From the NCBI RefSeq assembly GCF_041228105.1, contig NZ_CP166097.1, positions 1-64,000 of the forward strand: a stretch of 64,000 nucleotides of DNA, in the 5' to 3' direction. The stretch comes from Pectobacterium aroidearum (GTDB lineage: Bacteria; Pseudomonadota; Gammaproteobacteria; Enterobacterales; Enterobacteriaceae). The translations under genes and the position numbers were made by a program. Under the pieces are notes generated by a model that had not been told where the DNA came from, made no database searches, and saw only the letters and a program-made list of their open reading frames with translations. Below, one piece after another: positions 32,261 to 41,265 of this stretch. Positions within the stretch are counted from its first letter, which is position 1; each line of letters starts with the position of its first letter.

Positions 32261-35050
32261 ATGATGCGAATTGAACAAAGACTTAAAAAACTAGCGGATG
32301 AAAATCCTAATTACTCTCTTTTGTGGGCTCAATGGGAGTTTGATAAAAAACTTCTTTCTAGAGCATTAAATACAATTTCTCGGGATTTTCCACACTATAG
32401 TCTTCATGATGCTTCCCATTCATCGACTATCATTACCCAGATTGAAAAGGTTATATCCTCAAATATAGAGAATTTATCGGCTACTGATTGTTGGCTATTA
32501 CTTGAGTCTTGTTATTGGCATGATGCAGGAATGATTATTACAAGTGAGGAAAAAAAAGGATTATTAGCAAGTGCTTCTTTTTTAAATTACTTAAAAGATC
32601 TGTCAGAAACAAACCATGAGCTTTCCACTCATGCCCAATTAATCTTACAAAGTAAAGAAGAAAATGATATAGTCAAAGCTCTTAATATATCTAATTCATT
32701 GACATTTGTGATTGCTGACTATTTTCGTAGTATACATGCTGAACGTTCAGGGTTAAATGTCAACGATCCTACAAGAATAAATGTTTTTTCCCCAAGAACA
32801 TCTTTGATCCCACAGCGACTTTTTAATTTTGTTGCCCAAATAACACAATGTCATGGAAGAAATAGAGAGTCGATCTTAGGTTTAGCTAAATATAATGATG
32901 GGATGGATGCTGAAGATTATGCACATCCGCGATATGTAGCTGCTTTATTGAGGGTTGGGGATCTTTTAGATATTGATGATGGTCGTTTTTGTCCAACATT
33001 ATTACATAATATCGGAGATGTCCCTCAATCATCACTTGATCATCAAGAAAAACATGCATCAATAAGGCATTTATTGATTAATAGTGAGGTCATAGAGATA
33101 AGGGCAGAATGTGAGGGGTATGGTGCATACCATGCTCAACAAAGTTGGTTCAACTATATTCAGGACGAATTTGATTATCAAAAGAGGATATGGAATGAGA
33201 TTGTTCCTGATAGCAACTATAGAGCTCTTCCAACTATAGGGTTACTTTCTTGTGAAATAAAAGGTTATATTGCAATTGATGGAAAAGTTCCTAAATTAAC
33301 ATTAGATTCTCAAAGAGTATATAGTTATATTACAGGAGCTCAGATTTATAGCGAACGATATCCTTTTGTTAGAGAGATTATTCAAAATTCTATAGATGCG
33401 ACTTATTACAAAGTGTGGGAGGATTTAATCTTTGATAATAATGAATATGAAAATAATGGTAATGAAATACGAGAGATATTTAATGATAAACTTATTGGTT
33501 ATAGTATTGATGTTTCTCTCCATGAACAAGATCTAGATGATGTAACCCTGAACTCTTTTAAGGTTCGAGATTATGGTACGGGGATGAATCTTAAAGATAT
33601 TAAGAAAATATTAGTTGTCGGTTCAGAATCTACAGACTCGAGAAAAAAACTAAATCAGACTATGCCTGATTGGGCAAAGCCTTCTGGCTATTTTGGTATT
33701 GGGCTGCAAAGTGTATTTAAACTTTGTAGTAAGGTAGTTATTAAAACAAGGATGGTAGAAAACCCTTGTTATGAAATTACTGTGATCAATGATTCTTCTT
33801 CTAAATTTTATAATATTGCTATAAGAGAGATTGATGATGTAAGATTTAAAGGTACTGAAATTACAGCTATATTTACCGAGAAAAAATCTGATGCGTTTAG
33901 TAATGTCGATATGTCATATAAAATACTACGACAAGGTTTTGATCCCTTAGCAGATACAGAGGTGAGTCTTTTTCGTAAATATTTGATGAATACTTTATCA
34001 GACGATTTTGACTGTAGTAATGTAGTCGTAAGATTTGAAGATAAGGCTTTTTTTAATGATGTAAGTAAAAAGAAATTCAATAGTGGAAAAGACAATAATA
34101 TAAATATTACAGATTATGACATGGGTGTGGATATTAGTGTGGCTATAGATATTGAATCTGATGGTTATTCTTCTATTGATTATAAGTATAAAGGTGTGGA
34201 GTTTGATTTGCCAAAACCCATTATGGGTTTATATGGTGAGATAAATATATTCAAATATGATGCAGGATATTGGCTTACTATTGACAGAAAGAAAGGGAGA
34301 ACCGATCGGGAACCTGAATTGTATCTCCTTAAAAAGGAGATAATTGAAAAACATTCAGACTATTTAAGAAAAAACACAGTGGATAAAAACCAGGCTGATT
34401 TTTTAATTTATGCCTATACTGGAAATTCAGTTTCTGACAACTGGAGAGATTTTGAAATAAAAAATATAAAAGTTAGCGATTATCTTGAAGGTCGTAGTGA
34501 GTTATTATCTATAATGGATCGATATCCGTACCGTAACAATACAAACCTTGTTAGCATAGATTCACTGCAGATGAACCTCTTGGCTGAAATTTCACGGCGA
34601 CAAAAAGTAAGTATAGACGTTGATTTTAGCAGTTCAACTAGAAATAAAAAAATGAATAAAAATGTAGGGCAAATATATAATTTTAAGTTTCGCAATGATA
34701 AAAAATCTAATTTTAAAGCTAATTATGGTTTGATAAAAAACGAACTTTCTTTGGATAGAATGTATGCTTGGGGACGACAAAGTATCCCTTGTTATTCTGA
34801 TGATTACTTAGATGTTTCTATTTCAAAGGACATGCTTCCTAATGGTATATATTCATCTTCTTCATTAAATCGATGGGTAAGTAGTCATTTATTTTCTCCT
34901 AAATTTTCTCCAAAGGAGGATAAAATAGATGTTGAGAAGGAACTTGATGTTTTATATATGTATTATAAAAAGCTTTCTCTTCTCAAGGTAGATGAAGATG
35001 AATTCAAACGAAAATATCTGGAAGTCTGGCGTGATTTAGATTTTATTTAG
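32261..35050 (+). CDS. HD-domain / HSP90-like (GHKL) ATPase fusion, predicted defence or conflict protein
   Basis: Large protein of 929 residues, unlike its neighbours in base composition (roughly one third G+C by eye). Numbering from the first Met: the N-terminal half has an HD-hydrolase pattern with YSLHDASHS (47-54), CYWHDAGM (84-91, His87-Asp88) and LLRVGDLLDIDD (229-240) as metal ligands. The second part has a GHKL/HSP90 ATP site: N-box REIIQNSIDAT (371-381), Asp box VRDYGTGMN (435-443) and glycine lid SGYFGIGLQSVF (475-486), then a GTEI motif (531-534). The C-terminal 350 residues are unrecognised. HD plus HSP90-like ATPase combinations are known from predicted bacterial immunity systems; nucleotide or phosphate-ester hydrolysis triggered by infection is inference. 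Two ATGs are in tandem; 32264 has better spacing to AAGGA. Appears to stand alone. Confidence 0.85.
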   Translation: MMRIEQRLKKLADENPNYSLLWAQWEFDKKLLSRALNTISRDFPHYSLHDASHSSTIITQIEKVISSNIENLSATDCWLLLESCYWHDAGMIITSEEKKGLLASASFLNYLKDLSETNHELSTHAQLILQSKEENDIVKALNISNSLTFVIADYFRSIHAERSGLNVNDPTRINVFSPRTSLIPQRLFNFVAQITQCHGRNRESILGLAKYNDGMDAEDYAHPRYVAALLRVGDLLDIDDGRFCPTLLHNIGDVPQSSLDHQEKHASIRHLLINSEVIEIRAECEGYGAYHAQQSWFNYIQDEFDYQKRIWNEIVPDSNYRALPTIGLLSCEIKGYIAIDGKVPKLTLDSQRVYSYITGAQIYSERYPFVREIIQNSIDATYYKVWEDLIFDNNEYENNGNEIREIFNDKLIGYSIDVSLHEQDLDDVTLNSFKVRDYGTGMNLKDIKKILVVGSESTDSRKKLNQTMPDWAKPSGYFGIGLQSVFKLCSKVVIKTRMVENPCYEITVINDSSSKFYNIAIREIDDVRFKGTEITAIFTEKKSDAFSNVDMSYKILRQGFDPLADTEVSLFRKYLMNTLSDDFDCSNVVVRFEDKAFFNDVSKKKFNSGKDNNINITDYDMGVDISVAIDIESDGYSSIDYKYKGVEFDLPKPIMGLYGEINIFKYDAGYWLTIDRKKGRTDREPELYLLKKEIIEKHSDYLRKNTVDKNQADFLIYAYTGNSVSDNWRDFEIKNIKVSDYLEGRSELLSIMDRYPYRNNTNLVSIDSLQMNLLAEISRRQKVSIDVDFSSSTRNKKMNKNVGQIYNFKFRNDKKSNFKANYGLIKNELSLDRMYAWGRQSIPCYSDDYLDVSISKDMLPNGIYSSSSLNRWVSSHLFSPKFSPKEDKIDVEKELDVLYMYYKKLSLLKVDEDEFKRKYLEVWRDLDFI

Positions 35051-35191
35051 TGATAAAGAAAAGTTATTTATATCTTTTTTATTATCAGTCTAAAACTGAA
35101 TTTTGACGGTTTTGTTGTTTATTACAAAGCCTCATTACATATTGTTATTCTTGGGTTTTACATATAAGAACTGGCAGAAAAATACTTTGTC

Positions 35192-35347
35192 ATAGAAGGA
35201 ACCGGTTTTCTCCAATCTTCAGCATCGTTTAGGGTCTGGGCGGATACGAGCAGCAGGGCGCCGGCGTAGCCGCGCTGTCAGGTTGCTCCATAATGGCGTG
35301 CGTTTCTCACGTATTTCCGTGACCGATTTTTTCATCATCAATGACAT
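35192..35347 (-). pseudogene. ssuA: Remnants of a second ssuA copy
   Basis: Two pieces of ssuA remain. An exact 23-bp match to the ssuA interior (29622-29644) lies at 35192-35214. Then, after a degraded stretch still recognisable around CCGGCGTAGC, the exact 5' end of ssuA lies at 35289-35347, including its start codon (35347) and ribosome-binding site. The frame opens as MSLMMKKSVTEIREKRTPLW but then diverges and stops. This shows that a second ssu operon once stood here. Confidence 0.88.
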
Positions 35348-35991
35348 GCCTATGACCTCTCCCTTATAACGAAAAATTAAAATGCAGCGAGAAAATGCAA
35401 CATCAGGTAATAAACATAACAGGGGGGCGGTGGGCTTTTTAAATCTCAATTTGTCGTTTTTATAGCCAAAAGTAGAAAATGCCTGAAATCAGCACACTAA
35501 GATCCTATCCCAATAGGATTTTATTGATTCCATTTTGTCTTCGATGGGAGGAGTTCCACTGCCCTATCCAAAGCACGTCTGTGTCAACAAGCGAGGAGTA
35601 GATCGGCGGCTGGCGATAAGCAATGCGTGCTGCCTGAGACTCAGTTCCGTCACAGAGACGCGTGCCCAAATCTGATTTTTCAACGAAGCCTCACAGACAT
35701 TAAAAAGTCGTTATCAGCCAGTTTGTTTATTTGGTATAACAACTTTCCATCTTGTCACGCCTTTACCACGTCGTGACGAATCGCTGAGGGCAGTATGTGG
35801 CTTTAACAGATTCATCCCAGGACAAAGCGCCTCGGCAGGAACACTCTGACTCTGGGCGGATTTCAGGGCTGGCGCTGCTGGTTGCCAGCGCTTTTTTTAT
35901 GGAGTTTCTTGATGGAACGGTGATTGCCACGGCTCTGCCAGATATGGCAAAGGCGTTTGGCGTCACGGCGATAGACCTTAATATTGGTATC
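35289..35991. repeat. Duplicated block B, copy 2
   Basis: Second copy of the 703-bp block at 30277-30979. Here the MFS gene continues uninterrupted. The intergenic part 35348-35796 holds no gene, only the hairpin ATCCTAT/ATAGGAT near 35502-35519. Confidence 0.95.
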
Positions 35992-37242
35992 AGCGCTTAT
36001 TTATTAACTCTGGCAGTGTTGATCCCGGCTAATGGATGGGTTGCGGAGCGCTTTGGTGCGCGGAATGTATTTACCCTGGCGCTGTGCATTTTCACGCTCT
36101 CATCCCTATTATGCGGCCTGAGTCATAACGTCACTGAGTTTGTTCTGATGCGTATCCTCCAGGGGGTCGGTGGTGCCATGATGGTTCCGGTAGGACGTCT
36201 GGTCGTTCTGCGTACCACCCCGAAGGATCAGTTGATTAAGGCGATCGCAACGCTAACCTGGCCCGCGCTGGTGGCACCGATCATTGGGCCACCGCTGGGC
36301 GGATTCATTACCACCTACGCCAGCTGGCACTGGATTTTCTTTCTCAATGTCCCCCTTGGGCTTATCGCCATCGTGCTGTCATTGCGGATGATGCCTAACC
36401 AGTCAGCGAACGAGAGTAAGCCGTTTGATTTCCCTGGGTTTGTCGCTACAGGCGTAACAATGTTGTGTCTGGTCGTAGGGCTGGAAATGCTCAGCCAGCA
36501 AAATGTCAGCCTGACCGGAGCCGCGGTCACTATTGCGATTGGCCTTGCCACGTTGGTGTGGAGTGTCCGTCATCTTTTGACCTGTAAAACGCCGCTGATT
36601 GGCCTATCTTCGCTTTCGGTGCCTTCATTTCGCATCAGCATGCGTGGGGGATTTATTCTTCGTGCGACGATCAGCTCCGCGCCCTTTATGTTGCCACTGA
36701 TGTTTCAGGTTGGCTTCGGGATGAACGCGTTTGAAGCCGGTTCGATGGTGCTGGCTGTGTTTGCAGGCAATTTGGCGATGAAGCCTGCGACCACGCCGCT
36801 AATTCGCTACTTTGGTTTCCGCAAGCTACTAATCAGTAATGGTATTGCCTGCGTATTGACGCTGCTGCTGTGCGCGCTGCTCACTCCAGACTCACCGCAT
36901 CTGATAACGCTGACGCTGCTGTTCCTCGGCGGGCTGAGCCGTTCCATGCAGTTTACCGGCATCAGTTCGCTGGCGTTCGCTGAAGTTCCGTCGCAAGAGA
37001 TGAGCTCAGCCAATACGCTGTTCAGTACCTCACTCCAGCTCGCCAGCGGCTTGGGGGTAACAATGGGGGCGCTAAGCATACGCTTGGGCAACATCCTCAG
37101 CGATGAACTGGGTTATACAGCCGTGCCTGGCATGGGGTTTCGCCTGGGATTTGTGGTCATTGCGATTATTACCGCCTTCGGCGTGTATGATATGACGCGA
37201 CTCGCACCAAATGCGGGTATCAACGTCTCGCAGAAAAAATAG
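35797..37242 (+). CDS. MFS multidrug-type exporter, DHA2 family
   Basis: Inner-membrane proton antiporter of 481 residues, the length expected for a 14-helix DHA2 (EmrB/HsrA-like) transporter. N-terminal ASAFFMEFLDGTVIATALPDMA, the motif A NGWVAERFGARNVFTLA and motif C-like GPPLGGFITTYASWHWIFFLNVPLG are clear. Similar in pattern to E. coli HsrA (YieO). The substrate is unknown. Start is GTG at 35797 with GAGGG upstream; an overlapping ATG at 35795 is in another frame that stops at once. This is the intact partner of the broken copy at 30785. Confidence 0.9.
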   Translation: MALTDSSQDKAPRQEHSDSGRISGLALLVASAFFMEFLDGTVIATALPDMAKAFGVTAIDLNIGISAYLLTLAVLIPANGWVAERFGARNVFTLALCIFTLSSLLCGLSHNVTEFVLMRILQGVGGAMMVPVGRLVVLRTTPKDQLIKAIATLTWPALVAPIIGPPLGGFITTYASWHWIFFLNVPLGLIAIVLSLRMMPNQSANESKPFDFPGFVATGVTMLCLVVGLEMLSQQNVSLTGAAVTIAIGLATLVWSVRHLLTCKTPLIGLSSLSVPSFRISMRGGFILRATISSAPFMLPLMFQVGFGMNAFEAGSMVLAVFAGNLAMKPATTPLIRYFGFRKLLISNGIACVLTLLLCALLTPDSPHLITLTLLFLGGLSRSMQFTGISSLAFAEVPSQEMSSANTLFSTSLQLASGLGVTMGALSIRLGNILSDELGYTAVPGMGFRLGFVVIAIITAFGVYDMTRLAPNAGINVSQKK

Positions 37243-37447
37243 AGTAGCGTCAGCCAACGGATTGCTTTGTCATTACCTATTAAATGACAACGCCTATCCG
37301 GGATAGATTCTTAGCGTAATAAGCGTAGCAACAGCGCGTTTTCCCCCTCCTTCATGTCTGAAACACGTTTTCCATGACCTGCCTCACATTGTTTCCGGCA
37401 ATGTCTATCATTTCGTGAACCTATTCTCATATCTTGTTTTTTTTAAT

Positions 37448-37461
37448 GGAAAACGGTTTCC
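37448..37461. promoter_or_regulatory. LacI-family operator upstream of the second beta-glucoside PTS operon
   Basis: Imperfect palindrome GGAAAACGGTTTCC (12 of 14 positions symmetric), 118 bp before the IIB start. No LacI-type gene is adjacent, so a regulator encoded elsewhere, possibly the AscG-like protein at 10.5 kb, may bind it. The rest of 37243-37578 is AT-rich with no gene. Confidence 0.65.
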
Positions 37462-37578
37462 GTTGTGTTTCCATAGAGGTGTTTCCAATGGACGTGTTTA
37501 TTCACGATGCTTTTATTGATGCTGTTTTTTTATTCATAACGCTTTTTATTCATAACGTATGACGACGGGGTACTGAAA

Positions 37579-37902
37579 ATGAAAAGGATCATGCTTTGTT
37601 GTTCCGCTGGGATGTCTACCAGCCTTTTAGTGAAAAAGATGAAGGAGGCGGCCAGCACTCGTGGTCTGGACGTTGATATTGCCGCCTACGCTGCCCATGA
37701 ATTTGATGAGCAGGTCGGGAAGTATGACGTTGTGCTGCTGGGGCCACAGGTGAAATATATGCTGGCGTCCTTTCAGGAGAAAGCCGAGGGAAAAGGCGTG
37801 CCCGTGGCAGCGATAGATATGATGGATTACGGTATGCAGCGCGGTGACAACGTGCTGGATTTCGCCTTTTCACTGATCGAAAAATCAGGACAACCGCTAT
37901 GA
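37579..37902 (+). CDS. PTS lactose/cellobiose-type enzyme IIB, second operon
   Basis: Phosphocarrier of 107 residues with the active loop CSAGMSTSLL (Cys8). It resembles the IIB at 11759 in length and order of motifs (LGPQVKYML) but is clearly diverged, so the two operons are old paralogues. Its stop overlaps the IIC start by 4 bp (ATGA). Confidence 0.92.
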   Translation: MKRIMLCCSAGMSTSLLVKKMKEAASTRGLDVDIAAYAAHEFDEQVGKYDVVLLGPQVKYMLASFQEKAEGKGVPVAAIDMMDYGMQRGDNVLDFAFSLIEKSGQPL

Positions 37903-39221
37903 GTGGCCTCTATCAGTCGATGGTTAATATCATCGAGCAAAAAATTACCCCGCTGGCGGGTGTGGTGGGACAGCAGCGCCACATCATCGCGATTCGTGAT
38001 GGTTTTATCGCCGCGCTGCCTTTTATGATCATCGGTTCGTTTATGCTGGTGTTCATCTTCCCGCCGTTCGCGCCGGATACCACGCTGGGGTTCGCCCGCG
38101 CGTGGCTCGATTTCTCCGTTGCCTACCGTGAACAGCTGATGCTGCCGTACTACCTCAGTATGGGGGTCATGACCTTCTTTATCTCGGTGGGGATAGGAGC
38201 CAGCCTGGGCAAGCACTACAAGTTGGACCCCATCATGACCGGCCTGCTGGCGCTGATGGCATTCTTGCTGGTGGCCGCGCCTTATCACGACAAGCAAATT
38301 TCTACCCAGTACTTCTCCGGCGAGGGGATTTTTACCGCGATCCTGACGTCAATTTATGCGGGTGAGGTGTATGCCTGGCTGAAGAAACGCAATATCACGA
38401 TTCGTCTGCCGAAAGAGGTGCCGACCGGCGTGGCGCGTTCGTTTGAAATCCTCATCCCTGTGCTGGTCATCGTCGCGACGCTGCATCCGTTTAACCTGTT
38501 CATCCAGTCCGCGACCGGCATGATTATCCCCGAAGCGATTATGCATCTGCTGGCACCGCTGATTTCGGCGTCGGATTCACTGCCTGCGATTCTGATTTCG
38601 GTGTTTATCTGCCAGATTCTGTGGTTTGCCGGGATTCACGGTGCGCTGATCGTCACCGGGATTATGAACCCGTTCTGGATGACCAACCTGGCGCTGAACC
38701 AGGCCGCGCTCTCGGCTGGTGCGCCGTTGCCGCATATTTATTTGCAGGGCTTCTGGGATCACTACCTGCTGATCGGCGGGGTCGGTTCCACACTGCCGCT
38801 GGCATTTTTGCTGCTGCGTAGCCGTGCCGTCCATCTGCGAACGATTGGCCGCATGGGCGTGGTGCCGAGCTTTTTCAATATCAACGAACCAATTCTGTTT
38901 GGTGCACCGATCATCATGAACCCGCTGCTGTTCCTGCCGTTTATTTTCGTGCCGATGGTTAATGCCGTCATTGCCTATACGGCGACGAAGCTCGGCTGGA
39001 TCGCACAGGTGGTTTCCCTGACACCGTGGACGACGCCGGCACCAATTGGCGCATCATGGGCGGCGAACTGGGCGTTCAGCCCGGTGATCATGTGTCTGCT
39101 CTGCATGGTGATGTCGGCCGCGATGTATTACCCGTTCCTGAAAGTCTATGAGCGCACGCTACTTAAACAGGAGCAGGAGAAACAACAGCAGGCCGCAGGC
39201 GAAGCCAGCGCCAGCGCATAA
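37899..39221 (+). CDS. PTS lactose/cellobiose-type enzyme IIC, second operon
   Basis: Inner-membrane sugar channel of 440 residues with the family segments RDGFIAALPFMIIGS, LWFAGIHGALIVTG and FNINEPILFGAPIIMNP. It is parallel in structure to the IIC at 12081. A Gln/Glu/Ala-rich C-terminal tail (QEQEKQQQAAGEASASA) follows the last helix. It is followed directly by a GH1 gene, with no IIA between. Confidence 0.94.
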   Translation: MSGLYQSMVNIIEQKITPLAGVVGQQRHIIAIRDGFIAALPFMIIGSFMLVFIFPPFAPDTTLGFARAWLDFSVAYREQLMLPYYLSMGVMTFFISVGIGASLGKHYKLDPIMTGLLALMAFLLVAAPYHDKQISTQYFSGEGIFTAILTSIYAGEVYAWLKKRNITIRLPKEVPTGVARSFEILIPVLVIVATLHPFNLFIQSATGMIIPEAIMHLLAPLISASDSLPAILISVFICQILWFAGIHGALIVTGIMNPFWMTNLALNQAALSAGAPLPHIYLQGFWDHYLLIGGVGSTLPLAFLLLRSRAVHLRTIGRMGVVPSFFNINEPILFGAPIIMNPLLFLPFIFVPMVNAVIAYTATKLGWIAQVVSLTPWTTPAPIGASWAANWAFSPVIMCLLCMVMSAAMYYPFLKVYERTLLKQEQEKQQQAAGEASASA

Positions 39222-39246
39222 ATACGAGTGAAGTAGAGAGGAACGT

Positions 39247-40659
39247 ATGCACGATCATCTTCAGAAGGATTTTCGCTTTCCTGCGAATTTTTGGTGGGGC
39301 AGCGCCAGTTCGGCCCCGCAAACGGAAGGCGAAAGCCTTAATTATGGTAAAAGCGCCACCGTGTGGGACGAATGGTTTGCCACGCAGCCCGGTCGTTTTC
39401 ACCAGCAGGTTGGGCCGGCGGATACCTCCACGTTTTATCAGCACTGGCGTGAAGACATTGCGCTGCTGAAGACGTTGAATCACAACACGTTCCGCACGTC
39501 GATCTCGTGGGCGCGACTGATTCCCGATGGCGTCGGGGAACCGAATCCGCAGGCGGTGGCGTTTTATAATCAGGTCATTGATGAAATGCTGGCGCAGGGC
39601 ATCACGCCGTTTATCAACCTGTTCCATTTTGATATGCCGATGGTGATGCAGCGGCTGGGCGGCTGGGAAAATCGGGCGGTGGTGGTGGCCTATGCGGGCT
39701 ACGCGGCGACCTGCTTCCGTCTGTTTGGCGATAGGGTAAAACACTGGTTTACGTTCAATGAGCCAGTGGTGCCGGTGGAAGGCGGGTATCTGTATGATTT
39801 CCACTACCCGAACGTCGTGGATTTCAAGCGAGCTGCGACGGTGGCGTATCACACCATGCTGGCGCATTCGCTGGCGGTGAAAGCCTATCGTGAACAGTCT
39901 CAGGGCGGGGAAATTGGCATCATCCTCAATCTGACGCCTTCCTATCCACGTTCCCAGCATCCGGCTGATGTTAAAGCAGCCAACATTGCCGATCTGATGT
40001 TTAACCGCAGCTTCCTCGATCCCGCTTTGAGGGGCGAGTACCCACAGGAACTGGTCGATCTGCTGCAGCGATACGGCCAACTACCGAGCTGCCAGCCAGA
40101 CGATCGTGCGCTGCTGGCCGATGGGGTTGTCGATCTGCTGGGGATTAACTACTACCAGCCGCGCCGTATTCAGTGTCGCGACAGTCTGGTCAATCCTGAT
40201 AGCCCGTTTATGCCCGAGTGGTTCTTTTCCAGCTATGAGATGCCGGGACGAAAAATGAATCCCTATCGCGGTTGGGAAATTTATGAACCGGGTATTTATG
40301 ACATTCTGACCAATCTGCGGGTGAATTACGGCAATCCGCGCTGCTTTATTTCGGAAAACGGCATGGGGGTGGAGAACGAGCAGCGTTTCGACGCCAACGG
40401 CCAGATTCAGGATGATTACCGCATCGATTTTGTCCGTGAACATCTGAAGTATGTCCACAAAGGCATCGCGGAAGGCAGCAACTGTCTCGGCTACCATATG
40501 TGGACGTTTATCGATAACTGGTCGTGGTCGAACGCCTACAAGAATCGCTATGGCTTTGTGCAGCTTGATCTGGCAACGCAGAAGCGCACGGTGAAGAAAA
40601 GCGGAGAATGGTTCGCGACTATAGCGGCTGAGAATGGTTTTCAAGACGTAACGTCGTAA
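39247..40659 (+). CDS. 6-phospho-beta-glucosidase, glycoside hydrolase family 1, second operon
   Basis: Cytoplasmic GH1 enzyme of 470 residues. Acid/base Glu172 lies in TFNEPV and nucleophile Glu370 in SENGMG. The MWTFIDNWSWSNAYKNRYGFVQLD segment and the PTS context point to phospho-beta-glucosides. It differs considerably from the GH1 at 13743, suggesting another aglycone or linkage preference. AGAGAGGAA precedes the start. Last gene of the second operon. Confidence 0.93.
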   Translation: MHDHLQKDFRFPANFWWGSASSAPQTEGESLNYGKSATVWDEWFATQPGRFHQQVGPADTSTFYQHWREDIALLKTLNHNTFRTSISWARLIPDGVGEPNPQAVAFYNQVIDEMLAQGITPFINLFHFDMPMVMQRLGGWENRAVVVAYAGYAATCFRLFGDRVKHWFTFNEPVVPVEGGYLYDFHYPNVVDFKRAATVAYHTMLAHSLAVKAYREQSQGGEIGIILNLTPSYPRSQHPADVKAANIADLMFNRSFLDPALRGEYPQELVDLLQRYGQLPSCQPDDRALLADGVVDLLGINYYQPRRIQCRDSLVNPDSPFMPEWFFSSYEMPGRKMNPYRGWEIYEPGIYDILTNLRVNYGNPRCFISENGMGVENEQRFDANGQIQDDYRIDFVREHLKYVHKGIAEGSNCLGYHMWTFIDNWSWSNAYKNRYGFVQLDLATQKRTVKKSGEWFATIAAENGFQDVTS

Positions 40660-40692
40660 GTTTTTATTCACGTCGCTTGCGACGGCCCGTCA

Positions 40693-40730
40693 TAAAAAAA
40701 CCGGCTTGCCCTGATGAGGAGGCAAGCCGG
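40693..40730 (-). terminator. Terminator of the third DUF1471 gene
   Basis: Stem CCGGCTTGCC/GGCAAGCCGG; on the minus strand it is followed by a run of seven T. It lies downstream of the minus-strand DUF1471 gene and may also slow transcription from the convergent GH1 gene. Confidence 0.85.
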
Positions 40731-40795
40731 AAAGAGGGTAATACGTGATGCTTACAGGATAGCTAACTGGGATAGAAACTCAGGGTAAACAATGA

Positions 40796-41053
40796 TTAGT
40801 TGAAGATTACCGCAGAGCCACGCAGCTGATCGTTACCGGTCGCAGACGTGATGGTATAAGCTTTAGCGCCTGCTTTTTCTGCTTTCGCTGCGAGCTGAGC
40901 CTGTAGTGAGCTTAGGTCTTGAGCGGTAGCGGTAACGACGCCCACTTTTTCCAGGTTCTGTGTCTGTGAAGGCGCAACATATTCAGCGGCAGAAGCACCG
41001 AAAGTCATGGTAGCGAGAACAACAGCAGCGGCGATGGTTTTTACGTTTTTCAT
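40796..41053 (-). CDS. DUF1471 (YhcN/BhsA-like) small periplasmic protein, third paralogue
   Basis: Protein of 85 residues with signal peptide (MKNVKTIAAAVVLATMTFGASA) and DUF1471 domain, ending LRGSAVIFN. It aligns along its whole length with the copies at 26080 and 31302 but is much more diverged (for example the segment AEYVAPSQTQNLEK), so it predates their duplication. Probable stress-induced periplasmic protein. The upstream region 41054-41265 is AT-rich and contains no gene. Confidence 0.9.
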   Translation of the reverse strand: MKNVKTIAAAVVLATMTFGASAAEYVAPSQTQNLEKVGVVTATAQDLSSLQAQLAAKAEKAGAKAYTITSATGNDQLRGSAVIFN

Positions 41054-41265
41054 GATGTCTTATCCTTTTCTGATTTGATAGGTGAAAGGGGGCTGCCCTT
41101 TCGATATGAAGAATGTTACGCCGATGCTAATAAATTAAAAAACGGATGTTATTGAGGTAGTCTTTCTATTTTTTTGAATGACATTTATTAATGTTTTTTG
41201 TTTTTTTTAAATTAAAAACAATAGGTTATACATAAAACTGAAATTTATTTACAAAAAATTGACTG

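Noticed and set aside
39163..40080. 305-codon minus-strand frame inside the second GH1 gene
   Set aside because: Shadow of a confidently identified hydrolase gene; no family similarity.
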